From CAYXLI01 sp964464925 (GTDB taxonomy: Bacteria > Acidobacteriota > Terriglobia > Bryobacterales > Bryobacteraceae): DNA of 64,000 nucleotides. Location: NCBI GenBank assembly GCA_964464925.1, contig CAYXLI010000020.1, positions 44,506-108,505 of the forward strand. The letters are read 5' to 3'. Below, piece after piece: positions 34,106-42,938 of this stretch. Positions within the stretch are counted from its first letter, which is position 1. The number at the start of each line of letters is the position of its first letter. The notes beneath the pieces are model-generated. The model saw only the letters and a list, made by a program, of their open reading frames with translations, ran no database searches and was not told the origin of the DNA. The position numbers and the translations under genes were made by a program.

Positions 34106-36595
34106 GTGCCCCCCGTAAGCCCCCGCAAACCCGAAATCATGGCTCCGGCCGGTTATTGGCCGCAGTTGCACGCTGCCATCGAAGCCGGCGCGGATTCCGT
34201 GTACTTCGGCCTGAAACATTTCACCGCGCGCGCGAAGGTCGGCTTTTCGCTCGAAGAGTTGCCGGAGGTAATGCGCACTTTGCATCGCCGCGGCGTGAAG
34301 GGCTTCGTCACCTTCAACACGCTGGTCTTCGACCATGAACTGGCCGAGGCCGCCCGCGCGCTCGGCGCCATCGCCGAAGCGGGTGCCGACGCCGTGATCA
34401 TTCAGGACATAGGCATCTGCTCGCTCGCTCATCAGATCGCTCCAGACTTGGAGATTCACGCCAGCACGCAGATGAGCATCACCGATGCCGAAGGGATTCG
34501 GTTTGCCCAGCGGCTCGGCGTCTCCCGGGTCACGCTGGCCCGCGAGTTGTCCCTCGACGAGATTCGCAACATCCGCGAGGCCGGGGTCGATTGTGATTTG
34601 GAGATCTTTGTCCATGGAGCGCTCTGCGTCGCGTATTCCGGCCAATGCTTTTCATCGGAGGCTTGGGGCGGACGCAGCGCCAATCGTGGTCAGTGCGCAC
34701 AGGCTTGCCGTCTGCCCTATGAACTGATCGTCGATAACGAATGGAGACCGCTCGGAGACTCACGCTATCTGCTCTCACCGGGCGATCTGTACGCCATTCC
34801 GTTGATAAAGGACATCGTCTCCCTCGGCATCTCGGCGTTGAAGATCGAAGGCCGGTATAAGGACGCCGGCTATGTGGCCCTGACGACGCGAGCCTATAGG
34901 CACGCGGTCGATGAGGCCTGGGCCGGACGCGAACCGTCGCTCACGCAGGCCGGTCAGTTGCAGCTTGAGCAAGTCTATTCGCGCGGGCTCGGACCGTATT
35001 TCCTCTCCGGCACGAACCATCAAAAGGTGGTGCAAGGCCGCTCGCCTAGGCACCGCGGCGTCTGCATGGGCAGCGTCTCGCGTGTCCTGCCCAACGCGAT
35101 TCTGATCGAGCCGTCCAAAGCTCATACCGTGGCTCCTTTGAAACCTGGGGACGGCGTCGTCTTCGATGCTGCCGATTGGCGCAGTCCGCAGGAAGACGAG
35201 GAGGGCGGGCGCGTGTACGGCGTGGAGAAGCGTGGCAACGCGATCGCAGTTTCGTTCGGTAATCACGCTCTGAATACCGCTCGCATCCGTCCCGGCGACC
35301 TCGTATGGCGCACACATGATCCGGAGTTGGACAAAGCCGTCCGGCCGTTTCTTTCCGTGGGCTCACACGTGAGCCGTCAGCCACTCCATGTAAAGGTGAC
35401 CGCTCGCGAAGGCGCTCCACTGAGATCAGAGTGGCTGGTCGGGCTGACGCGAATTGAAATCCTATCTGACGAGCCGCTGGTCGGCGCGCAGAACCGCGGC
35501 TTAGATGAGGTGCTGTTGCGCGAGCAATTCGGACGGCTCGGTAACACGGCCTACGAACTCGCATCGTTGCAGCTGAGCGTGGAAGGCAAGCCCTTCGCTC
35601 CCGCCTCCCTGCTGAACCAGATGAGGCGCACGGCTGTGGAGCGGTTGCAGGCCGAACAGGGCCAACTCAGGCCCGCTTCTGTGCGCGACCCGGTCGGCAA
35701 TCTGCAGCGTGCCATCGCACAGGTACACCCGGATCCTGCTTCCGTGCCCTTGCAGTTGCATCTCCTCGTTCGAACGGCGGAGCAGTTGGAAGCCGCCCTG
35801 GAGTGCCGCCCCGCATCGATCACGCTCGATTATCTGGATCTTTACGGTTTGAAGCCATCGGTCGAACGCGTGAAGGCATCCGGGATCGCCGTGCGGGTAG
35901 CCGCACCTCGCATTATCAAGCCGGGCGAGGAACGGGTCGTCAACTTCCTCGTGAAGCTCGGCGCGCCCATTCTGGTTCGGTCCGCCGGACTGCTGGAGCA
36001 GCTCAAAGGTGTCGATCTCACGGGCGACTTCAGCCTGAACGCCGCAAACGTGCTGACCGGGCGCATACTGCTGGATGCAGGACTGCGGCGCATCACCCCC
36101 ACGCATGATCTGAATGCCGCGCAGGTCGCGGAACTCGCACGCGAACTTGGGGGCTCGCGGATCGAGGCGATCGTCTACGGCCACTTGCCCGTCTTTCACA
36201 CCGAGCATTGCGTGTTCTGCCGCTTCCTCTCGGACGGCACTACATACAAGGATTGCGGACGGCCCTGCGAGGTGCATCGAGTCGCCCTGCGGGACCAGAA
36301 CGGGCGCGAGCATCCGGTCATGGCCGATGTGGGCTGCCGGAACACTGTGTTCGGCGCGGAGGCGCAGGTCGCGGCGCAGCATTGGGATCTGTGGAGAGAG
36401 GCGGGCATCGCGCACTTCCGCCTCGAATTCGTGCACGAGTCGGCTCGCGAAGTGACTCTCGTATCCAAGGCCTTCCGCGAATCGAAGACCGCGGCGCAAC
36501 TGGACGAAGAGTTGAAGCGCATCGCTCCCCAGGGCACCACGCAAGGTAGCTTGTTTGTACCATCAAACTATCTTTCACTGCCTATCCTGCAATGA
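34106..36595 (+). CDS. U32 family peptidase / RlhA-like protein
   Basis: An 829-residue protein with a U32 domain at the N-terminus (EIMAPAGYWPQLHAAIEAGADSVYFGL, in two parts), the FVHGALCVAYSGQC and GGRSANRGQCAQACRLPYE motifs that carry the conserved cysteines, a DUF3656-like collagenase-type middle, and a second U32-like C-terminal part (HTEHCVFCRF, DCGRPCEVH, ADVGCRNTVF). E. coli RlhA with this architecture is needed for C2501 hydroxylation of 23S rRNA and uses a prephenate-derived donor. The start is GTG at 34106. Its stop overlaps the Nudix start (ATGA). The cysteine sets suggest an iron-sulphur centre. Confidence 0.9.
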   Translation: MPPVSPRKPEIMAPAGYWPQLHAAIEAGADSVYFGLKHFTARAKVGFSLEELPEVMRTLHRRGVKGFVTFNTLVFDHELAEAARALGAIAEAGADAVIIQDIGICSLAHQIAPDLEIHASTQMSITDAEGIRFAQRLGVSRVTLARELSLDEIRNIREAGVDCDLEIFVHGALCVAYSGQCFSSEAWGGRSANRGQCAQACRLPYELIVDNEWRPLGDSRYLLSPGDLYAIPLIKDIVSLGISALKIEGRYKDAGYVALTTRAYRHAVDEAWAGREPSLTQAGQLQLEQVYSRGLGPYFLSGTNHQKVVQGRSPRHRGVCMGSVSRVLPNAILIEPSKAHTVAPLKPGDGVVFDAADWRSPQEDEEGGRVYGVEKRGNAIAVSFGNHALNTARIRPGDLVWRTHDPELDKAVRPFLSVGSHVSRQPLHVKVTAREGAPLRSEWLVGLTRIEILSDEPLVGAQNRGLDEVLLREQFGRLGNTAYELASLQLSVEGKPFAPASLLNQMRRTAVERLQAEQGQLRPASVRDPVGNLQRAIAQVHPDPASVPLQLHLLVRTAEQLEAALECRPASITLDYLDLYGLKPSVERVKASGIAVRVAAPRIIKPGEERVVNFLVKLGAPILVRSAGLLEQLKGVDLTGDFSLNAANVLTGRILLDAGLRRITPTHDLNAAQVAELARELGGSRIEAIVYGHLPVFHTEHCVFCRFLSDGTTYKDCGRPCEVHRVALRDQNGREHPVMADVGCRNTVFGAEAQVAAQHWDLWREAGIAHFRLEFVHESAREVTLVSKAFRESKTAAQLDEELKRIAPQGTTQGSLFVPSNYLSLPILQ

Positions 36596-36987
36596 TTCAC
36601 AAGATCGGTCTTTGTGTCATCGAGAACAATCGGATTCTGCTGTGCCGCAAGAACCGGGACACCGCATTGCTGATTGTGCCCGGCGGCCGGCTCGAACCCG
36701 GCGAGTCGCCCCACGAATGCCTGCACCGCGAAGTGCAAGAGGAACTCGGCCCGGACGTTCGTGCCGACATCGGCGAATTCCTGGGTTCCTACTCGGACTT
36801 AGCGGCCGGCGCGGAGCACACAACGGTCCAGGTCGACCTATACAGGGGCACTCTGATCGGTAAGCCCGTCGCAAGTTCCGAGATTGCGGAGCTGATCTGG
36901 TTCGGAGCAGATGACGACCTTGCGCAGCTCTCGCGGACACTTCGCCACAAGATCCTGCCGGATCTGACGCGCCGCGGCCTGCTGTAA
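36592..36987 (+). CDS. Nudix hydrolase
   Basis: A 131-residue enzyme with an intact Nudix box GGRLEPGESPHECLHREVQEELG in pieces (G-x5-E-x7-REVQEE-x-G), about residues 26-48. It would hydrolyse a nucleoside diphosphate derivative, perhaps an oxidised nucleotide or ADP-ribose; the short length fits MutT-like members. It is ATGA-coupled to the U32 gene, so both are expressed together; the functional link is unknown. Confidence 0.9.
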   Translation: MIHKIGLCVIENNRILLCRKNRDTALLIVPGGRLEPGESPHECLHREVQEELGPDVRADIGEFLGSYSDLAAGAEHTTVQVDLYRGTLIGKPVASSEIAELIWFGADDDLAQLSRTLRHKILPDLTRRGLL

Positions 36988-37029
36988 CCTAGCCCCGAAC
37001 CGTTTACCATACAAAGAATAAGGAGTGTT

Positions 37030-40000
37030 ATGTCTTCAGGTTGGTCGAGATGTTTTTTGGCCCTGGTCCTTGCCAGCGGTCTCATCCATGCACAGTCCAC
37101 TGCCGCGCTACAAGGGACGGTGGTAGACAGTAGCGGAGCAGCGCTTCAAGGCGCTAGAGTAACCGCGCGCAACACAGGAACTGGCGAAGACCGGACGACG
37201 CAGACAGACGATCAGGGCGCATATCTGCTCCCCTCACTGCCCATCGGCAACTATCGAGTCGAAGTGAACGCGCCGGGATTGCAAACCACCAGCGCAAGTG
37301 GTCTTGTTCTGGAAGTCGGCCGAACGGTGCGCCAGGACTTCACAATGAAGGTGGCGTCTGCAACTGAGACCGTGGAGATTCAGGCCACGGCGCCGCTCGT
37401 GGAGAGCACGAGCGTGTCTGTTGGCGCGGTTGTCAATCAGAAGACCGTTCAGGAAATACCGCTGAATGGACGGCATTTCGTCGATCTCGGTTTGCTCATT
37501 CCAGGATCGGTCACGCCCCCTCAGAACGGCTTTCTTACCGCTCCTCTGCGAGGCCAAGGTTCGTTCGCATTCAATACGGCAGGCAATCGCGAGGACACCG
37601 TCAACTACATGATCAACGGCATCAACCTGAGCGACCCTGCGCAAAACCAGATCACTTTCCAGCCGACAATCAACACGGTTTCCGAGTTCAAAGTGGATAA
37701 CTCGACTTACAGCGCCGAGTATGGCCGCAACTCAGGCGCAATCGTAAATATCGCGACACGCAGCGGCACGAACGAATGGCACGGCGAAGCCTATGAGTTC
37801 CTGCGGAACAACGCGCTCGATGCGCGGAACTTTTCTAACCCCAAGGGCGTGACGCAATCGCCGTTCAAACGCAACCAATTCGGAGGCGACGCGGGCGGCT
37901 TCCTCAAGCGCGATAAAACGTTCGTTTTCCTCAGCTACGAAGGACTGCGGCAGCGCCAGGGCGTACCGCTCTCGACACGTGTCCTGAGCGCCGCGGAGCG
38001 CCTGCAGGCGCAAACGGCCGGCGATGCGGTGATCAAGAAGCTGGTCACACTGATTCCTGAGGCGAACTCGCCTGGCGGCGTCTACGTGTCGTCTGCGACG
38101 GCTCCTGTCGATATCGATCAGGGCACGGTCAATTTCTCACACAGCTTCACACCCGATCATCGGGTGAATTTCTATTACGCCTTCCAGCGGGACCTGCGCA
38201 GTGAGCCGCCAACCACACAGGCCAGCAACCTGCCCGGTTACGGCGATCATCGCCAGGGCCGCCGCCAGATCTTCACGTTCAATGACACAAAGGTGTTCAC
38301 AAGCGCGATCGTAAACGAAGCGCGGCTCGGCTACAATCGCATCCACATTACGTTCGACCCCGAGTCGACACTGAACCCCGCCGACTACGGCATCAACAGC
38401 GGGGTCGTCGGAAACATAGGTATTCCGCAGATTACGGTGACTGGCGCGTTCGCATTCGGAGGGGTCAATAACTTTCCCCAAGGTCGCGGCGATTACACCG
38501 CAGTCGCGTCGGATACGCTGAGCTGGGTACGCGGCAAACACTCGATCAAGTTCGGAGGCGAGTTCCGCCGCCTCAACAACGATAACTACACACTCACTCC
38601 GGGAACGTTCGGGTTCGCCAACATTCAGGCGTTCCTCAACGATCAGGCGAACGCGTTCACCGCGAATCCGTCCAATCGCGCCAGCCGCGTGTACGGCGGT
38701 GCCTTAGGTTTCTTTGTGCAGGACGCGTACAAAATCACCAGGAATCTGCTCCTCGATGTGGGGCTGCGATACGACTGGAACATGACGCCGACAGAAGCGG
38801 CGAACCGCTTCGTCAAGTTTGATCCCGTGAGCGACTCGCTGATTCGCGTCGGGACCAGCGGAGGCCCGGGCAACGCGTACAACCAGAGCAACAGGAACTT
38901 CGAGCCGCGCCTGGGCTTTGCGTGGGATGTGTTCGGCAGCGGCCGCACGGTGGTTCGCAGTGCATACGCGATTCAAACGGACCAACCCATATTTGGTCTC
39001 GTGACGCCACTCGCCGCCAACCCGCCGTTCGCATTCCCGGTCTCCTTCTCACCCACTGCGGCGACTCCTTTTGTCAGCTTCGTGAATGCATTCCAGGCAG
39101 CAGGCGGCACCGTGTCGCCCACTTCGGTCGCCCAGAACTACAAGAACGCTTACGTGCAGAGCTGGAATTTCAACGTGCAGCAAGCGCTCGGAAACAGCTT
39201 CAGCATGACGGCGGGATACTACGCAAATAAGGGGACGAACCTGAACGTCGCGCGTAACTACAACCAACCCGTGAACGGCGTCCGGCCCTATCCGGTCCTT
39301 TCGGCAAGCAGCCCGATTTTCGCGGGCCGCTCGCTGTCGAACGTCATTGTCTATGAGAGCGTCGGGAATTCCAGCTACAACGGTCTGTGGCTCACGTTCA
39401 ATAAGCGCTTCTCGAAGGGCCTGCAATTTAGCAGCTCCTACACGTTCTCAAAGTCGATCGACTACAACTCTCGCAACGTGCAGGGGCTGACTGTGCAAGA
39501 CAGCTACAATGTCCGTGGCGACCGCGGCCTGTCAGACTTTGACGTGCGGCACCGCTTTGTGATCAACGGCATTTATGAGTTGCCCTTCCACGGCAACCGC
39601 CTCGTGGAGGGCTGGCAGCTATCGACAATCTTCCAGACGCAGAGCGGAAACCCGGTCACTTTCTTCAGTACAAATCGCACCTTCAACGGAGCCGGAACCT
39701 TGCGCGCCAGCGTCACGGGACCGGTGCAGACCGGCTATAGCCCCGCCGTGAACGGGAACGCTTCGTTCGTACAGTACATCCAGAATCCGTCGGTATTCGT
39801 GAATCAGGGGAACGCATTCGGGAACCTAGGGCGGAACACGATAATCGGACCGGGCTTTACAAACCTCGATGTGGCTGTAGTGAAGAACACCCGAATTTTC
39901 GAACGCTTGACTTGGCAGATCCGGGCCGACGCGTTCGACGTTTTGAATCAGGCGAACTTCGGCCAGCCGGGCACCAGCTTTGGCACAGCAACCTTCGGCG

Positions 40001-40080
40001 TGATTACGAACACGCGGTTCGCGCCCGGGGACTCGGGCTCGTCCCGGCAGTTGCAGTTGGCAATGAAGCTGATCTTCTGA
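37030..40080 (+). CDS. Oar-type TonB-dependent outer-membrane receptor
   Basis: A 1016-residue receptor. After the signal peptide (WSRCFLALVLASGLIHAQS, residues about 4-22) comes a carboxypeptidase regulatory-like beta-sandwich (residues 25-110: VVDSSGAALQGARVTARN, TDDQGAYLLPSLPIGNYRVEV), a plug domain (VNQKTVQEIPLNGRHF; REDTVNYMINGINLSD) and a long 22-stranded barrel ending in an aromatic-terminated strand (RQLQLAMKLIF). This Oar family, typical of Acidobacteria, imports or binds large substrates such as polysaccharide fragments or proteins. AAGGAG sits six bases before the ATG. No SusD-like partner is adjacent. The specific ligand is unknown. Confidence 0.93.
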   Translation: MSSGWSRCFLALVLASGLIHAQSTAALQGTVVDSSGAALQGARVTARNTGTGEDRTTQTDDQGAYLLPSLPIGNYRVEVNAPGLQTTSASGLVLEVGRTVRQDFTMKVASATETVEIQATAPLVESTSVSVGAVVNQKTVQEIPLNGRHFVDLGLLIPGSVTPPQNGFLTAPLRGQGSFAFNTAGNREDTVNYMINGINLSDPAQNQITFQPTINTVSEFKVDNSTYSAEYGRNSGAIVNIATRSGTNEWHGEAYEFLRNNALDARNFSNPKGVTQSPFKRNQFGGDAGGFLKRDKTFVFLSYEGLRQRQGVPLSTRVLSAAERLQAQTAGDAVIKKLVTLIPEANSPGGVYVSSATAPVDIDQGTVNFSHSFTPDHRVNFYYAFQRDLRSEPPTTQASNLPGYGDHRQGRRQIFTFNDTKVFTSAIVNEARLGYNRIHITFDPESTLNPADYGINSGVVGNIGIPQITVTGAFAFGGVNNFPQGRGDYTAVASDTLSWVRGKHSIKFGGEFRRLNNDNYTLTPGTFGFANIQAFLNDQANAFTANPSNRASRVYGGALGFFVQDAYKITRNLLLDVGLRYDWNMTPTEAANRFVKFDPVSDSLIRVGTSGGPGNAYNQSNRNFEPRLGFAWDVFGSGRTVVRSAYAIQTDQPIFGLVTPLAANPPFAFPVSFSPTAATPFVSFVNAFQAAGGTVSPTSVAQNYKNAYVQSWNFNVQQALGNSFSMTAGYYANKGTNLNVARNYNQPVNGVRPYPVLSASSPIFAGRSLSNVIVYESVGNSSYNGLWLTFNKRFSKGLQFSSSYTFSKSIDYNSRNVQGLTVQDSYNVRGDRGLSDFDVRHRFVINGIYELPFHGNRLVEGWQLSTIFQTQSGNPVTFFSTNRTFNGAGTLRASVTGPVQTGYSPAVNGNASFVQYIQNPSVFVNQGNAFGNLGRNTIIGPGFTNLDVAVVKNTRIFERLTWQIRADAFDVLNQANFGQPGTSFGTATFGVITNTRFAPGDSGSSRQLQLAMKLIF

Positions 40081-40130
40081 TGATGCGCTGGCACCGGCGG
40101 TTCGGGCCGCCGGTGCCAGCGTGTCCGATC

Positions 40131-40490
40131 TCAAGACACCTTCTTGACCACGTAATCGATGCTGGGTCCGCCGTTCGCTCCCTCTACGTGAAATTTGATC
40201 TCGTTGCCGTTAACCTTCCCCAGGTAATTGAGCTTCATATCGTTGTCCTGGAATTTCACCGTAATGGTGAACGAGACGTTGTCGCCATCGACCTTGCCAT
40301 TCTCGATTGTCGACTTGCCCATCATCTGACTGGTTGTCTCCCCGGTCAGGTTCGTGCCGTCTACCTTGAAGGTGAAGGTTCTCTCAATCGTGCCGTTCGG
40401 CGTCTCCGCCGAACCCTTCCAGTTGCCGGTGATATCTGCCGCAGAAGCGGTGAAAGCGAATAGAACCACGCAGGCCAAAATCCATTTCAT
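40131..40490 (-). CDS. Small exported beta-sheet protein
   Basis: A 119-residue protein with a signal peptide (KWILACVVLFAFTASA, residues 2-17) and a beta-rich rest: ADITGNWKGSAETPNGTIERT, FKVDGTNLTGET, IENGKVDGDNVSF. It resembles the N-terminal domain of the GH27 enzyme at 31717. Similar small proteins are common in Acidobacteria; a lipocalin-like or calycin fold is possible. The ATG at 40490 starts the signal peptide. The gene is 52 bp from the TetR stop, same strand, but with its own leader. Confidence 0.7.
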   Translation of the reverse strand: MKWILACVVLFAFTASAADITGNWKGSAETPNGTIERTFTFKVDGTNLTGETTSQMMGKSTIENGKVDGDNVSFTITVKFQDNDMKLNYLGKVNGNEIKFHVEGANGGPSIDYVVKKVS

Positions 40491-40542
40491 GCAGTGAGCC
40501 TCCTGGCTACCGGATACATACTGGCTTGTTTTTACTGGAAGG

Positions 40543-41136
40543 TCAAGCTCGTGATTTTCGTTTCTTAACGCCGAACGCTTTCCAGAACGCATCGACCACG
40601 CCTTCGGCCAATGCTTTGGTATCCACGGACGTGCGTTTCAAAAATACGTGCCAGTACAGGACGGGACCAAGCAGCAACGCCAGAGACAAGTCAGGGTCCA
40701 GCTCTGGCGAGAGTTCCCCTTTGTCCATACCTGAATGCATCAGGCGCTTCAACTCGCGGCGCGGCGGCTCCATCACCATGTTTCGCCAGGCAGTCCCGAA
40801 CGCAACGTTGCTGGCAGAGTATGCGACGAGGTGAGGCATAATGCGTTCGCGTATGTCCGCGTGCTCGCTTGGGCGATATCCCAGCAGCGCGATCATGTCG
40901 GCCCTGGTATTGCCCGAATCGAAAACTGGCCTCGTATGCAAGCCATTGACGAACGCCATCATTTCCAGCAGCAGAGCATCCTTGTCCGCCCAGTGCTTGT
41001 AGATAGTCGCTTTGCTGACCCCTGACTTGTTTGCAACCGCATCCATGCTTGTGGCCTCTACTCCTCGTTCGGCTATCAGCGTGACCGTGGCTTCCAGCAC
41101 CTTCTGATGCGCACTTGCGCTTCGCGTTCGCGGCAT
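40543..41136 (-). CDS. TetR family regulator of the ABC exporter operon
   Basis: A 197-residue repressor. The N-terminal helix-turn-helix (about residues 25-55: ATSMDAVANKSGVSKATIYKHW) is typical; the C-terminal ligand domain is AefR/AcrR-like. The start lies 2 bp after the permease stop, so it is the third gene of the ATPase-permease-regulator operon. The inverted repeat in the operon promoter (42710-42729) is the obvious binding site, so it would repress its own transport genes and be released by the exported drug or lipid. Confidence 0.9.
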   Translation of the reverse strand: MPRTRSASAHQKVLEATVTLIAERGVEATSMDAVANKSGVSKATIYKHWADKDALLLEMMAFVNGLHTRPVFDSGNTRADMIALLGYRPSEHADIRERIMPHLVAYSASNVAFGTAWRNMVMEPPRRELKRLMHSGMDKGELSPELDPDLSLALLLGPVLYWHVFLKRTSVDTKALAEGVVDAFWKAFGVKKRKSRA

Positions 41137-41138
41137 CC

Positions 41139-41885
41139 TCAGACCTCGATCTTCGAGAACAGGTGGCTTCCGAGGATCAGGAGTGCCGTTGCCACAAGGA
41201 CAAGAACCAAGCCGTCCGCAGCCAAGCCGAAATGAGAGATCCCGATCAGCGTGGCGCGAAGACCGTCGACGCCGTATGCAAGCGGATCGACGCTGGTCAC
41301 TATACTCAGAGCCTTCGGCAAATTATTCAACGGATACAGGGCACCAGACAAAAAGAAGATCGGCATGACCAGGAAATTCATGATCAATTGAAATCCCTGG
41401 ATGTTCTGCAGCACGGAACCGATTGAAGTTCCCAATGCCGCAAAAACGCAGGCAATCAAGCCCATAAAAACCAGTGCGAGCGGAAGGGTTCTCAAATTGA
41501 CCACGCGAAATCCGGCGATAAAGCAGACGATTGCCACCAACAGACCCTGCATCACAGCCACCGTGGCGGCGCCGAGCGTTCTCCCTATCATCACGTGAAT
41601 CCTCGGTACAGGCGCCACCAGCGTCTCTTTCAAGAACCCGAATTGCCGGTCCCACAGCAGGCCCATGCCAGAAAAGACAGAGCTGAACAGGATGGTCATG
41701 GAGATGATACCGGGAGCTACGAACTGCACATAGTTTCCCTGGCCGGCCTTTTGAAACACCGGACCGAGGCCAAAGCCAAGCGCCACAAGGTAGAGCAACG
41801 GCTGTCCGAGCGAGGCGACGATCTGCGCACGCGACCGGACGTATCGTCTCAATTCCCGCAGCCACAAAATGTAGATGGCACTCAT
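41139..41885 (-). CDS. ABC-2 type exporter permease (DrrB-like)
   Basis: A 248-residue permease with six helices and the ABC-2 layout: IYILWLRELRRYVRSRAQI opening, FVAPGIISMTILFSSVF, the PRIHVMIGRTLGA segment and the FFLSGALYPLNNLPKAL loop near the end. The ATG at 41885 overlaps the ATPase stop (ATGA). With the ATPase it forms a drug/polyketide-type exporter like DrrAB. A longer start at 41900 is less likely. Confidence 0.9.
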   Translation of the reverse strand: MSAIYILWLRELRRYVRSRAQIVASLGQPLLYLVALGFGLGPVFQKAGQGNYVQFVAPGIISMTILFSSVFSGMGLLWDRQFGFLKETLVAPVPRIHVMIGRTLGAATVAVMQGLLVAIVCFIAGFRVVNLRTLPLALVFMGLIACVFAALGTSIGSVLQNIQGFQLIMNFLVMPIFFLSGALYPLNNLPKALSIVTSVDPLAYGVDGLRATLIGISHFGLAADGLVLVLVATALLILGSHLFSKIEV

Positions 41886-42673
41886 CGGCGATTCCCCCAC
41901 ATTCTTGCAACCTGTCTCATCTGATCCGCGGAGGTAGCTGCCTCGTCGCGAATGGTCGATCCGGTCAAGGCCAGGAACGTTTCTTCCAGAGAATCCTTCC
42001 CCGTCTGTTGTTTGAGCTCCTGCGGCGACCCCTGCGCGACGATTTTGCCGCCGTCAATAATCGCAATTCTCTGCGCCACGCGATCCGCTTCGTCCATGTA
42101 ATGCGTCGTCAGAAAGACGGTCACCCCCTCGGTCTGATTCAGGTACTTCACGTGTGTCCAGAGCTGATTGCGCGTCTGCGGATCCAGCCCTAGTGTCGGT
42201 TCGTCAAGGAAGAGAATCTTCGGGGTATGCAGCAGGCCGCGAGCGATCTCTAAACGCCGCTTCATACCTCCCGAAAAGAGCTTCACCTGGTCGTTGCGCC
42301 GTTCCCACAGTTCGAACAGGCGCAAGAGTTGCTCGGTTCGTTCCAGACGCACTTTTCGCGGCACATGGTAGAACACTCCGTGTAGTTCCATGTTCTCCTG
42401 CGCCGTCATGTCTCCGTCGAGGCTCGGATCCTGAAACACGATTCCGAATCGCTTGCGCACCTCGTTGGAATGCCGTGCGGGATCGAGGCCATCGATTTCC
42501 AAGTTTCCGCTGGTGGGGCGAAGCAGCGTCGTGAGAATTTTGATCGTGGTGGTCTTCCCCGCCCCATTCGGCCCTAAGAAAGCGAAGATTTCGCCTTGTT
42601 TCACTTCGAAGGAGATCCCCCTAACGGCTGTGAATTCTCCAAACTTTTTAGTGAGATTCTCAACGCGAATCAT
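41882..42673 (-). CDS. ABC exporter ATPase (DrrA-like)
   Basis: A 263-residue ATPase of the DrrA/CcmA group: Walker A GPNGAGKTTT, signature FSGGMKRRLEIARGL, Walker B ILFLDEPTLGLDPQ, H-loop TTHYMDEAD. The C-terminal helix region (SLEETFLALTG) fits drug exporters. It is the first gene after the promoter at 42708-42736 and is followed by its permease and TetR repressor. Confidence 0.94.
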   Translation of the reverse strand: MIRVENLTKKFGEFTAVRGISFEVKQGEIFAFLGPNGAGKTTTIKILTTLLRPTSGNLEIDGLDPARHSNEVRKRFGIVFQDPSLDGDMTAQENMELHGVFYHVPRKVRLERTEQLLRLFELWERRNDQVKLFSGGMKRRLEIARGLLHTPKILFLDEPTLGLDPQTRNQLWTHVKYLNQTEGVTVFLTTHYMDEADRVAQRIAIIDGGKIVAQGSPQELKQQTGKDSLEETFLALTGSTIRDEAATSADQMRQVARMWGNRR

Positions 42674-42707
42674 GGATGGACGAGCGCTCCTTGACGTCGT
42701 TCCGGCA

Positions 42708-42736
42708 ATACTAAACGGTTCAGTTTAGTTTGTCAA
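42708..42736 (-). promoter_or_regulatory. Sigma-70-type promoter of the ABC/TetR operon
   Basis: On the minus strand, TTGACA (42736-42731) and TAGTAT (42713-42708) are separated by exactly 17 bp. This is near-consensus for a housekeeping promoter. Transcription would start near 42701 and reach the ATPase ATG at 42673. Confidence 0.85.
42710..42729. promoter_or_regulatory. Inverted-repeat operator, likely TetR site
   Basis: ACTAAAC (42710-42716) and GTTTAGT (42723-42729) form a perfect 7-bp inverted repeat with a GGTTCA spacer. It lies between the -35 and -10 elements and covers part of the -10, so a bound TetR dimer would block RNA polymerase. The TetR protein encoded last in the operon is the natural ligand. 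Protein-site pairing is inferred. Confidence 0.75.
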
Positions 42737-42770
42737 GGAAGATTTGTGTTGAAGAAAGAGGAAAGGGATT

Positions 42771-42857
42771 TGGTGCGGATGAGAGGACTTGAACCTCCAC
42801 TCCCTTGCGAGAACATGGACCTGAACCATGCGCGTCTGCCAGTTCCGCCACATCCGC
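42771..42857 (-). tRNA. tRNA-Leu (anticodon CAG)
   Basis: A class II tRNA read on the minus strand, 87 bases with the CCA tail encoded. The acceptor arms GCGGATG and CATCCGC pair perfectly; the anticodon stem CATGG/CCATG carries the loop TTCAGGT, giving anticodon CAG. A long variable arm (TTCTCGCAAGGGA region) and the T arm (GGTTCAAGTCC) identify leucine. It lies between the ABC operon promoter and the divergent Fsr-like gene. Confidence 0.95.
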
Positions 42858-42938
42858 ACGTTGCGAGGACATTTACATTGTGCCTGATCAGTAACCTCAG
42901 AGTCAAATTCTGAACCCCGTTACAGCTATCATCTCCGG

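Noticed and set aside
35501..36544. Minus-strand frame of about 350 residues
   Set aside because: Antisense of the U32/RlhA-like gene, which has clear motifs.
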